From Laguncularia racemosa (Eukaryota; Streptophyta; Magnoliopsida; Myrtales; Combretaceae): 64,000 nucleotides of DNA. Below, piece after piece: positions 32,825 through 45,965 of the stretch (position 1 is its first letter; the number at the start of each line of letters is the position of its first letter). The notes beneath the pieces were generated by a model, which worked only from the letters and a program-made list of their open reading frames with translations, was not told where the DNA came from and did no database searches. The stretch spans positions 744,001 through 808,000 of the forward strand of contig JBBMOL010000047.1 of assembly GCA_037954665.1 (NCBI GenBank), read 5' to 3'. Made by a program: the position numbers and the translations under genes.

Positions 32825-33455
32825 TGATGTGTGTAACCCTAGGTATGTTATACCTAGAACCCCAACGATGTTAGTTGGTTTCAATTACCTCGAGGATTGT
32901 CTTGAATAAACGATGCGTAACTAGACCCCAATCAAACCCGTTGACTGTAACCTAAGTTATCAAAAGTTATTCCTAGTAATTCGGTTAAGAATCCTATGGA
33001 AATGTTCTTTTGCTAAAGAACAAAAAGAGGTATTTCGTATTTCACAAAAAAGATGTATTTTCATATATCAAAGTTGTCTTCTTTTGCCTGCCCCTAGCAT
33101 GGTCATATATATAGCACACAACATAATATGGAAATCCTAAGTTGCCTAATCGATTTGTTAGCTTATCCTCATGTAACTAAGTAGGCAACTAAATAATATA
33201 AATTACAAACCAAAACAAATATTAAAAATCCTAAGTTGCCTATTCTATCCTTGTGTCACCAAGTAGGTAACTGAATAACATAAATAACAAACCAATAAAT
33301 AAAAATAAACATTAACAAAACCAAATGTATCCTCTTGTGTAACGGTCCAAGCAAATATTTAATATCCCTAAATTATTTCATTCTTCTATGGTCATGTGAA
33401 TCAAGTTGACATATGTATGTGCTCCTTCCTTTTTTATGCTAGCTGATCCTCATCA
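32825..33455 (-). repeat. E6 5' LTR (clean copy, 631 bp)
   Basis: In plus orientation it starts TGATGTGTGTAACCC and ends GCTGATCCTCATCA. It pairs with the smeared 18759-19379. Right of it the E5 3' region resumes. Confidence 0.82.
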
Positions 33456-35378
33456 TTCTGAACCTCGGATTATTGGCTAAACATTCATTACATGGGTTGC
33501 AAGATCTTAAATAATTGAATATAGTTATATATATATATAAGCAAAGGAAAATTTGGAAATTTTTTTAGAGGTTTAACAAAAAGAGGAAGAAAATCTAGGG
33601 GAAGGATGAATGCCATATACTTTCACTTAAGGTTGCTGTGCTTAAGAGAGGTAGTTGAACGGTTTATATATTCTCTAGTAAGTAGTGAGATGTGACCAAG
33701 CCACTTTTGCTTTGTTTGACTTTCTTCGTAACTTAGGAAGCATTTCTTAAATGGTAAAGGTAATAGTTTAACTTAATTGGATTAATTTTTAAACTTTAAT
33801 TTTTGTATGCCAGGTATATGTACAATCATGATAGGTTTTAGTGGTATGCACTAATGAATCACTAAGAATGAATTAAATAGAGGATGTTACTTGTGATTTA
33901 AAGTCTAACACTGAGTACAATTGATGAGAGGAGATTTATTTTGTCTTTATTTTGTTTGTTTGAAGACAAGTAAACAATTAAGTGTGGGGAAATTTGATAA
34001 GTGTCAGAAGACCCTTAATTCTAGCGCTTATTAGTTATACTTTTATATGGATTTCATGTGATTTGTGAAGAAAAGGGTACTTATATGATTAAATTTTAAT
34101 TTCTGGAATCAATGGAGACAAAAGAAAGGTTTAAGGATGATATGAGCACAGGCAAGGTGAAATTTGGCAAAAAATGAAGAAAATTGATTTTTAGTTCAGC
34201 ACAACCCATGTAGACGCTAGTGCTGGATGCAAAAAATGACCAGTAGCTATACTAAGTGTGCCTTAGGTTTAGCACAGCCCGTGCTGATGTCAGTAACGAG
34301 AATACAAGTTTTTTTTTTTTTTTTCAGCCCTACCTTAAGTACGACTGTGCTGGAGGTTGTGTTGAATTGGGTAGTGAAGATAACGTGTTTCAAAGTCAGT
34401 ATGGGCTCGAGCATGGCCATGCTAATCCCTGTTTTCGTAAAACTATAAATAGACGCCTTGTTTTATTTTTTAAGATTTTTTTTCTTCTAGCTTTGTTCTA
34501 AAAATCCTAGGAGCATTATTACGAACTTCAGGAGGAGAATTTTCCAAGCATCATTGTAGATCACAAAACTAAACAAGGAATTACTCTTTTTATCATGAAT
34601 CAATTCTATTTCTCTAGATTCTCTGTTCTTATTAAAAAATTCCATGGAAGAGTAATTTCTTATATCTTTCATCCTGTGAAACCCTAACTCATGTGCTAAA
34701 ACATTGATTAATTAATGAATTGTTTATATCTTTGCATCTATTCAGTGTTTCCATTGTTCTTGTGATTGATTTATGGATGTAAATTGATTGCATGTATGAT
34801 TTTTATTAGATTCAAAGAGGTTTTGTTTAGTAAATTAGATCTTCATGAATAGAGAGATTACATGTTTTACCTAAAGGTAGGAAAACATTGATTTTCTGCT
34901 TTTAATCGGAATTTGTGAACTTAATGAGATCTTGCATGACGGTAGTGAGGGAGAGGTCTCCATTATCTTGTGCATGATTAAAAATTGATTAACTCAAGGG
35001 AGTAATTGATTCTACTTGAGAATTTCTACAGTGCAAAGTGTAAATTGATTCATTAATCGATATCTTATTTTGAGAATTTAAGGGTTAGGGTGGAACAAGA
35101 TGAGGGTATATTTTGTGATTGAATACATTTTTAAGACAATATCATTCAATTCTAAGGTTACTAGGATCTACTAGTTGTTAATTTAATTCATAATTTCCAC
35201 ATCATAAATTAGACTAGATAGTAGAGAAAGGTAATACTAGTACTTGTTTTCTAGATCTCAGAGGACAACACCTATTAAATCTATACTATAATTGATAGGT
35301 ACACTACCTAGCTCAATAGTAGATTTTATTGGTTATAAATTTTAAACTTAAAATGATCGGTTAGATTCGAGCGCACTA
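33456..35378 (+). mobile_element. E5: Athila-like fragment, right part
   Basis: It consists of 3' non-coding sequence (33456-33994) with an Athila polypurine block (gaagacaag..aattaagtgtgggg, about 33961-33994) and the LTR. It continues E5 from 18758 across the nested E6 and E7. Confidence 0.72.
33995..35378 (+). repeat. E5 LTR (1384 bp) followed by a truncated primer site
   Basis: It starts TGATAAGTGTC and ends near GAGCGCACTA. U3 has GCACAGCCCGTGCTG-type palindromes (about 34197-34432), then a TATA box (actataaatag, about 34440-34450). The right flank reads agtttttgtcc, the start of an Athila primer-site region (agtttttggcgcc in E4), and then breaks into E8 pol at about 35391. So this LTR has a 3' internal end on its left and a 5' internal start on its right. 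Confidence 0.7.
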
Positions 35379-35390
35379 AGTTTTTGTCCA

Positions 35391-37178
35391 ACACCACAGT
35401 CAGCAGCTGATGTGAGGAGTTTCCATGGTCTGACTTCTTTTTATAGGAGATTTATCAAGAACTTTAGTAGCATTGTGAGTCCACTAATTGAATTGACTAA
35501 GAACGATGTTCCTCTTATTTGGGGAGATCGGGCTAGTGCTCCAATTTTAGCATTGCTAGATTTTGACAAAACTTTTGAACTAGAGTGTGATGCATCAAGA
35601 GTGGGAATTGGTGCTGTGTTGATGCAAGATAAGAGGCCCGTTGCATATTTTAGGGAGAAACTGAGTGGTGTATCTTTAAACTGCTCAGTATATGATAAGG
35701 AGTTTTACTCCTTAGTATGTACATTGATGACTTGGCAGCACTATCTCCTTCCTAAGGAGTTTATTATCTATACAGACCATGAATCTTTGAAGCACTTCAA
35801 AGGCCAACAACACTTATCTGAACATCAGGCGAAGTAGGCAGAATTTGTAAAGAGCTTCACTTATGCGATTAAATACAAAAAGGGGAGTACAAATGTTGTA
35901 GCTAATGTGTTATCACGTAGGTATGTACTTATCACTTCTCCTCAGTCAAAGTTGCTTGGATTTACATTAATGAAGGAACAATATGTTCATGATGATCAGC
36001 TGAAGTTGATTGTTGAGCGGTGTTCTGGAGGAGTTGTAATAGATGGATATTATATATATAAATGGTTTTCTGTATAGAGTAGGGAAGTTGTGTATGTCTT
36101 ATGGGTCTATGAAGGAATTGTTGATACGAGAAGCTCATGCTGGGGGGTTATCAGGGCACTTTAGTGAAAAGAGGACCTTAGAATTGTTAAAGGAACATTT
36201 TTACTAAAGGGGAATGTTAAAAGATGTACACAGAGTTTTAGAGAGATGTAGAGTTTGTAAGAAGGCAAAGGGGAAGAAGGAAGCTTGGGGTGAATATATG
36301 CCTTTACACCTACACAACTATGGATTGATATTAGTATGAATTTTGTCTTGGGTTTTCCTAGGGTACAAAGAAGCAAAAACTCCATCATAGTGGTCATTGA
36401 CCACTTTAGTAAAATGTCCCACTTCATCCCTTGTCACAAAACCAATGATACACTTTTTGTTGCTAACCTTTTTATGCAGGAAATTGTTGGGTTACATGGT
36501 GTTCCCCATAACATAGTGTTTGACAAAGATACTAAATTTCTTAGTTTTTTCTGGAAGACACCTCAGAAGCGACTTGGTACTAAGCTTATGTATAATACAT
36601 TATGTTATCCTCAGATAGATGACCAGACAGAGGTTATCAACCGTACTCTTGGTGCTTTATTGAGAGTAATGATTAGTAAGAATCTTACGAATTAGGACTT
36701 ATGTCTTCCTATTGTTGAGTTTGCTTACAATAGGTCAACTCATAATTTAACCGGTCCATTAGATTTGATAGCTAAATCGGTAGCAAAGGACAAAAGCTTG
36801 AGTGGAGTAGAGCCTTCCCAGGAGATTCAAAAGCTTCATCAGAAAGCATCTAAACATCTTAAGAAGACTCAAGAGTAGTAGTGACTTTAGGGCAACAAGC
36901 ACAAGAAGGCCAAGATTTTCAATCTAAGTGACTTGGTTTAGATTCATCTTAGCAAAAGATCGATTCCCTCACAAGAAGTCACAAAAACTTTCACCTAGAG
37001 CAGATGGACCTTTCAAGATTTTGGAGCACATCAACAACAATGCTTATAGGTTATAATTACTAGGAGACTACAGTGTTTCTACTACCTTCAATGTTTCAAA
37101 TCTGTCACCTTACTTACCAGAATATCTTCAAGAAGACTCATTGGATTTGAGGGCAAATCTTCTATAGGCCTAAAGAGA
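35391..37178 (+). pseudogene. E8 CRM-like pol: RNase H and integrase, broken
   Basis: It starts in the RT connection (VRSFHGLTSFYRRFIKNFSS, 35412), then RNase H (FELECDASRVGIGAVLMQDK, YDKEFYSLV, YTDHESLKHF), to a stop at about 35835. The integrase zinc domain is degraded (about 36000-36260). The core reads ISMNFVLGFPR at about 36329 (first Asp now Asn), IVFDKDTKF (second Asp) and QTEVINRT at about 36630 (Glu kept). A stop follows near 36690. The tail is degraded to FKIL..INNNAYR and a final DLRANLL-like segment at about 37146-37165. The upstream gag-RT half is not present next to it. Confidence 0.85.
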
Positions 37179-37704
37179 TGATAGGAATTAAGTCATTTTA
37201 GTTACAGGACCCCATAATCAAGCAAGAACCAAAGGACTATAGAATCTTACATTTAGAGTTCTACTTCATTAATTGGAACCCAAAGAGAATCACTTAGTAT
37301 CTTCATTCCTTTTGCATAATTGTTTTACTTTCAATCAGATGCATTTGTCAGTGCTTTGGGACGATAACCATGTAAATTAAAAAGTGGGCGGTATAACCAT
37401 GAAGAACTGGCAGTTTTTCCTAGGAGGCCTACAATGGTCAGTTGCCTTATGTTGTTCCTAGCCAGTCCTCCTTATATTTCAACCTTGCTTTATTTGTTTC
37501 TCTTTTATTTTAGTTAAGGTTTTTCTTTTAGGAAGGATACCATAAATACCTTTAGAATAAAAACATATGTGGACCTTTTGACATTAGTGATACACGAGTG
37601 GAGCCTTGACTCTCATTCTTGGAAACTCTTATCATTCTTTGGATTGTGGCAAGTAAGGTATAGGAATTGTTGTACGTTATATCAACAAGACCATGCTAGG
37701 ACCC

Positions 37705-38562
37705 TGATGGGAATCTACCCTACGATCTCGATGGTCAGGGAATTTGATTTAGATGATGCTCTAAATCACTTGAATGTATACATTTTTTCTTTATCTAATA
37801 AAGTTCGAATGGTAATATAACAGGTACAGTGATCAATCTTCACAGGATGCCACATGACCTACATTATTGATCAAATTGGGGACATCATCGGATTCACATC
37901 TAATGGCCCGCCATGATTATAATTAACTCAACGAACCAGCTCTTTGAAGACCATTATTTTTGCATTTGTTATTTTTCTTTGAACCATTTATTTTGTAAGA
38001 TTTTTAGGACATTTTATTTGGTTGTATTTATGGATTTAGGATCGGCTACCTAAGTGGCATAGATGTAATTATTTTGCCATTTTTACCCTAAGTGGAGCAA
38101 GCATAAATACTTGCTTAAGTAGGGTTTGTAGAAGATAGTTGAGAGATAAAAAAAATTGCCACCTCTTTACATGAGAATTAAGGTTCATACTCTAAATTTC
38201 ATAAGACTCTTATCGATTCTTCAAGGATTGTGGCGAGTGGCAACTTAAGGATTTGTGAGTTATACCAAATTCCTAAGTTGATTCCAATTCATGCTAGTGT
38301 GTCATATCTAGTTATGACTTGGATTGTTCTTATTTGTTCTTGTTATCACATCATTTTAAGGTAATTTCTATCATTGGATTGCATGCAATTTAGTGGAATT
38401 AAATCCTAAATTGCATTGTTACTTTTGATTATTCAATTGCTAGTGAAATTGTCAATTGCGTAAAAACCTCTTAATTGGGAGATTCACTCCATTCTTTGTC
38501 ATTCCGTGATTAGATTTTCCATTTGATCTTGTGTTGTGTGCTTGATCCTATTGAGCACATCA
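37705..38562 (+). repeat. E9 5' LTR
   Basis: It starts TGATGGGAATCTACCC and ends TTGAGCACATCA, pairing with 41458-42309. It contains a TATA-like gcataaatacttgc at about 38101. Confidence 0.9.
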
Positions 38563-38567
38563 TAATT

Positions 38568-38585
38568 TAGTATCAAACCTCAAGT
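38568..38585 (+). promoter_or_regulatory. E9 primer-binding site (decayed)
   Basis: tagtatcaaacctcaagt is at the expected position after the LTR. Compared with TGGTATCAAAGC in E10 it has changes at several sites. Confidence 0.6.
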
Positions 38586-39595
38586 TAAGAGAAGGGATTT
38601 AGTGTTGGTTGAATTCATGATCTTCATTGTCAATTAGGGTTCTTCACTTTTAATCCGAAATTGTATGTTTGAGGATTGAGTTGCTTAATTGTATTGTTGA
38701 GAAGTTGAAATTATTGTTTGTTGAAGTGGAATTGGAGGTCTTATTGTAGCTTTTTGTTGTTGAGAATTTCTGTGAAGGGAAGGAGTAGAAGTTCATTTCT
38801 TGATTAAAATTCAAAATTAGGAAGTACCTCAATTGTGAAGAAAGTGAAAGTGTAATCCTTGCTTGTTTGTTTCGAACATAGGGAGTACAATTGTGCATTT
38901 TCATAATTGAATTGCATAGAGTATATGGAAGCTATTTGATTTTCAAAACAAACATGAAGTGGTAGAAGTTATTGTGTGGTCATTTGAATTTGAAAGTTGC
39001 TTCTTACCAATTGTGGAAAGGTTGCAATAAGTGAAGCAATTTGAATTTAAATGTATGTTGCCCTTTTTGTATAAGTTATGGTATGCAATTGTATTTGAAG
39101 TGGAGAAGTGCAATGTGAAGTGTGAGTGTGTGTGTGCTACAACGTGAGTGAAGGGTATGTGTGTGTGGCGTTGTGTTTGTGTGTTAAGTGAAGGGGATTG
39201 CAATGTGGTGTATGTAGTGGTGGTGAGTGCTTGTACCGTAAGTGAGAGGAGTAAGTGGCGGTGTGAATTTTGCATTTGTGTGTAGTGTAAGGTGCTGCAC
39301 ATTGTGATTAATTGTAGTTTGAAACCGTGGCAAGAAAGGAAGGTTGAAGTAGTGAAGCTTAAATTCAAAAACCAACATTAAAAGTGTGAAAGTAATTCAA
39401 ACTCATTGCTTAAACACTTGTTAGTTGAATTTAATAACTTAACTACTTGGAAATGATTGTTTGTGCTTCATTTAATCTCTTGCAACGTAGATATCATTGT
39501 GTATTAGTGTGGTTGTTTAAAGGTGTTATTGTGATTTGGTGTTGTTGAAGGAGTGTGCTACAAATTGTGGGATTGTACTTCAAAAAATCACAATC
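38586..39595 (+). other. E9 leader with GT-rich repeats
   Basis: A 1 kb leader without protein pattern. The stretch 39090-39300 is rich in gtgtgtg and gaagtg words. The equivalent leader of E11 has a clear minisatellite (53685-53950). The long Thr/His-rich reading frame on the opposite strand is only the complement of this repeat. Confidence 0.6.
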
Positions 39596-41457
39596 ATGTC
39601 AAATGATAATGTAAATGGGGGAATTGGCAATGAGGCTAATAGCCAGGTTGGTGGAGGATAGGGTCATCAAACTATAGGTAAAAGAACCTTGGAAGATCAA
39701 CTTCAAAAACTTACTACTATTGTTGCTACAATAACAATAAGGATTGATAGGATGATAATGCCATAACCACCAGTGGTAAATCTTCAAGCACCACCTCGAG
39801 TAACTCCATAAAACATCTAAAGAGAAGGAGTAGTGGGAGGAGGAAACTTGGGAAGAAGAATGGAGAGAGATCATCATCTTTATAGGGATGAGAGGGATGA
39901 TAATTTTGGGATTAATCCTTACCCAAATAGGGATTTCAGGCCACCTAAGTGTTTAGAGTATGTGAAGCTGTAGATGCCTTCCTTTGATGGTAAGGGTTCA
40001 GCAGATGATTATCTAGACTGGGAATATAAGGTTGAAGGCCTTTTTGAGTGCTATGAAATCGATGACATTACCCGAGTTTGACTTGTTGCTATTGAGTTCA
40101 TAAGGTATGCCGCCTTGTGGTAGAAGAATTTAGTGATCAACAGTTGTAGGGATGGAGAGGTTGAAATTTATACATGGAGGGATATGAAGAGGGTCTTGAG
40201 GAAGAGGTTCATTCCTGAACACTACAGGTAGGAATTGTCTATGTGTCTTCAAACTTTGAGGCAGGAATGCAAAATAGTTGATGATTAGATGTAGGTTATT
40301 AGAGCCTCCAGAGCAAACCGTAGCATGCTTTGTATTAGGGCTGAAATATGAAATCGCATGTGTAGTTGAGCTACAGAGATACAGTAAACTTGACGAGGCT
40401 ATACAACTAGCCTTGAAAGTGAAGAGGCAGAGGCGATCCAACCCATTTAAGATTACTAGTACTAGGCCCAATGCTATTACCAGGCCCATGGGAGCTGATG
40501 GTCAGTCAGGAGAACCAAAGGTAGTAGGTGAATCAGTCAAGGCAGTGGATAAAGCTACCCTTAACACAGACAAGGAGAAAAAGACTTTTTGGAAAGGGTA
40601 AAGAGGTAATAGGACCTGATGTTAGGCAAGTCGTACCAGAAACAACCAGTGGGAAATTGAGCTAAATTAAATTCTTTAAATGCATGGGATTTGGGCATAT
40701 GGGGTCACAGTGTCCTAATAAGAGAGTCATGACAATTATGGAGGGTGTTGGAGAAGAGGATAAGGATGAGAAAGAACTAGTCGAGTCTACAGACCTGTCT
40801 ATGGCATTGCAAGAATACTATGATGATCAGACTATTGAGACACATGAGAAGGGAATAGGTGAACAGTATTTACCAATTAATGTATTGCGCAAGGTTATGA
40901 CTTTATCTCTTGATGCTAGGGACAAATAGAAGGAGAACATATTCCACACTTCTTGCAGGATCAAAGGTAACCTTTGTATACTGATCATTGAAAGTGGTAG
41001 TTGCACTAATGTCATATTTGCTGCATTGGTAGATAAATTACAACTATCCACTAGTTCACATCCTAGACCTTATAATTTGCATTGGTTGGACAATCAAGGT
41101 AGCATGCATGTTACATTAAGGGCAAAGGTGCCAGTGAGTATTGGAAAGAAATATCATGATGAGATCCTGTGTGATGTGATTCCCATGTGTGCCTTTCATT
41201 TACTTTTAAGTAGACCCTGGATGTTTGATAGGAGTGTTACATGATGGATTCAGAAACACCTACATGTTTCGAAAGGGAGGGTCTCAAATAGTATTGATAC
41301 TTATGTCTCCATCAGTGGTGCACGATTTCTAAGAGTAGGTTAGGACTACTTCTATTTCTTCTAATAATCGGGCAAACAGGGCAACAAAGGCATCTAGGTT
41401 CAGTTAAAGAAGTGACCCTCTAGATTTGAGGGCAAATCTTTCAGAGGCCTGAGGAGA
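39596..41457 (+). pseudogene. gag: E9 gag-protease and pol-tail remnant
   Basis: Starts MSNDNVNGGIGNEANSQ at 39596. The gag domain shows MPSFDGKGSADDYLDWEYKV (about 39975-40035), KRVLRKRFIPEHYR (about 40190-40230) and a FVLGLKYEIACVVELQRYSK segment (about 40330-40390). The zinc knuckle region at about 40672-40715 reads FFKCMGFGHMGSQC, so the first Cys is lost. Protease reads LCILIIESGSCTNVI at about 40974-41015, with the catalytic Asp replaced by Glu, and LLLSRPWMFDRS at about 41200-41235. The tail DLRANLSEA lies at 41422-41450. Many stops and some frameshifts. Confidence 0.85.
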
Positions 41458-42309
41458 TGATGGAAATCTATCTTGCGATCTCGATGGTCAGGGAACTTGA
41501 TTTGGATGATGCTCCAAATCACTTGCATGAATAAATTTTTCTTTATCTAATAAAGTTTGAATGGTAATATAACAGGTACAATGATCAGTCTTCACAAGAT
41601 GCCTCATGACCTACATTATTGATCAAATTGGGGACATCATTGAATTCACATCCAATGGCCCGTCGTGATCACAATTGATTCGACGAACCAACTCTTTGAA
41701 GACCATTACTTTTATATTTGTTATTTTTCTTTGAACCATTTATTTTGTAAGTTTTTTAGGATATTTTATTTAGTTGTATTTGTGGATTTAGGACCGGCCA
41801 CCTTAGTGGCATAGATGTATTTTGCCATTTTTACCCTAAGTAGAGCAAGTATAAATACTTGCTTAAGTAAGGTTTGTAGAAAATAGTTGAGAGATAAAAA
41901 AATTGCTGCCTCTTTACATGAGAATTAGGGTTCATACTTTAAATTTCATAAGACTCTTATCAATTCTTGAAGGATTGTGACGAATGGCAACTTAAAGATT
42001 TGTGAGTTATATCAAATTCCTAAGTTAATTCCAATTCATGTTAGTGTGTCATATCTAGTTGTGATTTAGGTTGTTACTATTTGTTCTTGTTATCACGTCA
42101 TTTTAGGGTCATTTCTATCATTGGATTGCACGCAATTTAGTGGAATTAGATCCTAAATTGTATTGTTAATTGTGTTCATTCAATTGCTAGTGAAATTGTC
42201 AATTGCATGGAAACCTCTTAATTAGGAGATTCACGCCATTCTTCGTCATTCCGTGATTAGACTTTCCATTTGATCTTATGTTGTATACTTGATCTTATTG
42301 AGCACATCA
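41458..42309 (+). repeat. E9 3' LTR
   Basis: It starts TGATGGAAATC after a gaggaga tract, ends GAGCACATCA, and is followed by GACCC. It is highly similar to 37705-38562 with scattered, mostly transition differences. Confidence 0.9.
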
Positions 42310-42455
42310 GACCCTCCTCTTGCTAGTGCGTTATATTTGGTAAAGGATTTAGGTTTATATTATGTTGTGTTCAACTTGTTTGATTTGCTTGTCGCGAATT
42401 ATTTTATTTTTGGGTTGCGATTGCTTGATTCTCTCTTAGAATTTTGGCACATCAC

Positions 42456-43160
42456 CTTAGGTTAAGGATCTTTTGAAATTCCATCAAAGTTTAAGCAATC
42501 AATTTTAAAACACTTACACACATCCTTGGTTACACAAATCTCTAAGTCACACTCTATATATCAAAAGTTATGCTAAAAGAAAGATCTTCTATGTAAGGAC
42601 CCTTAACAAACTAAGGAAAATAATGTTTACCCTACCTGCATGCCTGTAAATGTATGTGCCTAAAACAAAATAATGAACACAAATTCTTACTAATACACGA
42701 CAATCTTCAAATCATTTTTTCTATTGTTAAAATAGGACACTTTTTTAGGACATCCTTTCATTACCTATGTGACTGTAATGGAATATAATAGTAATATGCA
42801 AGAGATGCTATGTATGATCCATTTAATGTCTAGGTTGCGATATACTTAACATAATTTAATAAGTGACCAACCAATTCACAGACACTCGGTCAATCAAAGA
42901 AATAATCATAAATATCAGCAGTTTTGCCTCTTTTACTTTATTTCTCATCAAGCAATCAAATCAACCAATTCAAGCACACATATGGATTCATTAGTTTCCA
43001 ACTTTAAGTTCAATTAATATTATAAACAAAAATCAAGTGGCAATGATCAAGAATCATAATAATCCTCGGGTTGACATTAGGAATCTTCTGAAAAACCTAA
43101 ATAATTAAACATAAAAGAAGTACATACAAGAATTACCACTTCTAAAATATACTATTCTTG
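42456..43160. repeat. Inverted repeat, left arm
   Basis: It matches, in reverse complement, the right arm formed by 45790-45965 joined to 49809-50354 (split by E10). Landmarks include gaaattccatc (about 42475), aagatcttctatgtaaggac (about 42582), ctgcatgcctgtaaatg (about 42639), ttttctattgttaaaataggaca (about 42717), atgatccattta and acacatatggattcatta (about 42976). Identity is visibly diverged. No protein pattern. The E8 LTR cuts its left end. Confidence 0.7.
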
Positions 43161-45789
43161 TAACTCTCTAAAATTCCACTCAGTAGAAACTTTATCGAAT
43201 AGGCTATGATACGAAAATACATTTAAGATATAGCTCTAAATGAAATTGAGGTTAGTCTAGAACTTAGAGATAACTCAATATATCATAATTTAACCTAAAT
43301 CAACTTAATTAGAGTAAGAGTCAACAAAAGTCAACTAACTCAACTCAACTTATTAACTTAAGTCTTTCATTCGATACCTTTGGGAAGACTTGAGTAGACT
43401 TAACGCATTAAAATTAAGATCTGATATAATTTAGGATAGACTTAGAAAATAAGACACCACAGATTTATAAGATGCCCCTTTTCTATGAAATTGATGGATT
43501 TGACTCAGCAAAGTTTTAGTCAGAAACCATCAATTTCACTTAACATCACTGAACTCCTTATCTAAGGATTTAGTTTTCACCCTAAGATTTTGTTTAGCAG
43601 ATTGAACCCAAATTTCACCAAAATTCATATACAAGATTAGTACTTAACCCTAAGTATTTCTAGAATATTGGATTTAAAAACTTGAGCATGGTTACCCAAA
43701 GTCTACTCCAAATTAACCGAAGTTAACTTTCAATGGATAATTTGATGATTCAAGAAAACAAGCATTGACTTAAATCAAATCCTTTCTAAATCTAGCCTAT
43801 ATAATCCTAGTTGTAAGGATTAATATCCTAGAATATAGATTAGTAAAAATAAACACAAATTAATAAAAACCTAATTATAAAACCAAATCAAAATCGGAAG
43901 TCCTTTAAACTTTTCCCTAAAACCTTCTAAGCAATTAAGCTTGAAACCATCCCCAATTCTTAATATTTTTTAATAAATTTTATTCTAATTCAATATTACA
44001 TGTTTAGTTACCCAATAACACACAAAATATCAAAAACTATAGACAAAACTTCGCTAGCTGCACCTCCTTCCCCAAGACGCCACCACAAGAGACAAGCTTC
44101 CCCTTTAAGCTTTGAAAATTCAACCCTTACCTTATCTTATCATGACCAAATTTATTACACCTAATCTTATCTAAATTCTACCCTATTTTATCTTCTCTAA
44201 CCTAAAAAAAGACATGAAACTAATTTGAAAATTAGCATATGGTGACTGGGTTTGAGAAAATACACTAAACATGTGATTTTTTCAACTTTTGCAAAGGTTT
44301 AATTACCTTAATCTATCTTATCCTATACTTGTTAAATCTTACCCAAAATTTTCCCTATTATACCTTGATTACTTGGTGAAAGGACATGGAAAAAGTAAAA
44401 AATATGAGCCTCCAAAAACATATTAGAACCCCCTCTCTTCACATAGGCATCTCCATATAATTCCTTCTAACTTGTCACTATTCAATTTACCCCATCCTAT
44501 CTTAATTTATTATAATCTAAATCAACTTTATTAAAATGGGATAAGAACCTAAAAATATCATGGAAAAAATAGAATTTTAAAGTCTTATAAACAAAATAAA
44601 AATTACATCTAAATCTCATCTCCAAAAACACCTTGTTACTCAACCTTGTTTCATCCCATGTTTGAGGCCATCATACCTAATCTTAACCTAATCCAAATTA
44701 GCCAAAAATTTATCATGATTAAGATAAGGAAGTTAACTAGAAATAAACCAAAAATTAGCTCAAGAAACCACTTGGAAGCTATCAAAATCTGCCCCCTTCC
44801 ATTGACCATGTCAACTCCATGTGATTTTATCCACATTAACCTTATCATCTCTTATGAAATCACTACCCTAAATTATTCTATCAGATATTAGGTCAATTGT
44901 AGCCTTAAAACCTGTCTAATCTTATCCCCTTAGGTGTGGAAAATCAGAACTCAAATTAATTTTCAAAAAAAAAAAAACTTAACCAGTATAAAAGGGTACG
45001 TATAATGCAAATTTACCCTTGTAAACAACCCCACACTTACAAGCAACCTTGCTACCTTTCCCCCTAAAATTTTTCCACCAAATTTTCACCAAAAACACCA
45101 CATATTCCCCTAAAAATTCAAAAAATTTCACCAAAAATTAACCCTACTTGCATCTCTAAAGCTAACCATAGTTTTGGACCACCAACTCCTTAATCTATGG
45201 TAAGCTACTTCCAAGAGGAATGAGCCATCTTTAGGCTCTCTAAAGGAAGTTATTAAACTAACTTATTTTCCATATTTTAGGTATCCAAGGATTTTTTATC
45301 AGATTAAGGTAATCCCAATTAACCCAAGCCATTTTCATAGCATTGTCTTCATGTATGTAGACTAATGTCACTTATTTGTAAAGTTATAGGTTCCACCCAT
45401 AATTCCACATTAAGCAATCTTTACCTTCATAAGATTATCCCAGTCTTTTTCATTTAGAGTGTTTTTTTTTAGTATTTAGACATTTCAAACCTCTAATAAA
45501 TACAAAAGTGCAAAGAAAAGATGCTAAGACCTTATCTTCAAACCTTGAGGACTTATGACCATTTATGACTATCCATGACCTATTGAGCATCCATAGACAT
45601 ATTCTTGACATATATCCATGGACATACTCTTGGCATATACCTTAGACACATATTTTCCCTATTATGGCAAAAAAAAAAAAACTATACCTAAACAAGGACT
45701 TAAGCGCAAACCTTGATGATCATTAATTTCCTAAATGAAGGACTTAACATTAAAAGACTTTAATAAAACATAGCGTCAACAATGGGATA
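43161..45789. other. Old AT-rich repeat DNA between the inverted arms
   Basis: No coding pattern is seen. From about 44125 to 44700 a weak repeat of about 175-185 bp is visible (cttatcttatc/ctatcttaatt, then gacatggaaa-like words). A TATA-like site (cagtataaaagggt, about 44984-44997) is followed by a pyrimidine- and CA-rich leader and an atggtaagc donor-like word (about 45197). A part (about 45440-45770) matches 50955-51240 in inverted orientation. These look like decayed LTR sequences of an unidentified element. Confidence 0.45.
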
Positions 45790-45965
45790 CTAGAATAGTT
45801 TATCCTAATAGTAGTTATTTCATGTATGTACAAATATTTCTCTATGTTTATATAGGTTTTTCATAACACTCCTAGAATTTACTCGAAGATTATTATAATC
45901 CATGAAAAACATTGGCACGGTAAGTACCAACAATGATTGTCAATTGATTTGTGCTTGTAACTTTA

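Larger units (their letters stand above)
18759..33455 (-). mobile_element. E6: minus-strand CRM-like element, split by E7
   Basis: The 5' part (30538-33455: LTR, primer site, gag, start of PR) is clean. The 3' part (18759-20243: rest of PR, linker, integrase C-terminus, LTR) is smeared. They join across E7, because the protease stops at 30538 and resumes at 20243. Without E7 the element is about 4.4 kb. RT, RNase H and the integrase core are absent. It was inserted in the 3' region of E5. The target duplication (right side ttctg, 33456-33460) cannot be confirmed because the left copy is smeared. Confidence 0.8.
37705..42309 (+). mobile_element. E9: non-autonomous gag-PR gypsy element (4605 bp)
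   Basis: LTRs of 858 and 852 bp and the exact target duplication GACCC (37700-37704 and 42310-42314) mark a real insertion in the E8 LTR. The interior has a long leader, gag and protease. About 100 bp after the protease it passes straight into the pol-tail segment (DLRANLSEA-like) and the 3' LTR. RT, RNase H and integrase are absent. Confidence 0.92.
37179..42455 (+). repeat. E8 3' LTR, interrupted by E9
   Basis: The LTR starts TGATAGGAATT at 37179, runs to 37704, and resumes after E9 at 42315 (GACCC is duplicated) to end TTTTGGCACATCA at 42455. It is about 665 bp without E9. Its start and its accctcctcttgctagtg segment match the LTRs of E10 and E13, so E8, E9, E10, E11 and E13 form one LTR superfamily. 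Confidence 0.8.

Noticed and set aside
38943..39368. Thr/His-rich 141-codon frame on the minus strand
   Set aside because: It is the complement of the GT-rich E9 leader repeat. No start context, domain or conservation with E10 or E11 supports it.
40130..40489. Minus-strand frames opposite gag in E9 (and similar shadows opposite E10 and E12)
   Set aside because: Each overlaps a recognised gag or pol segment on the other strand and shows no family pattern.
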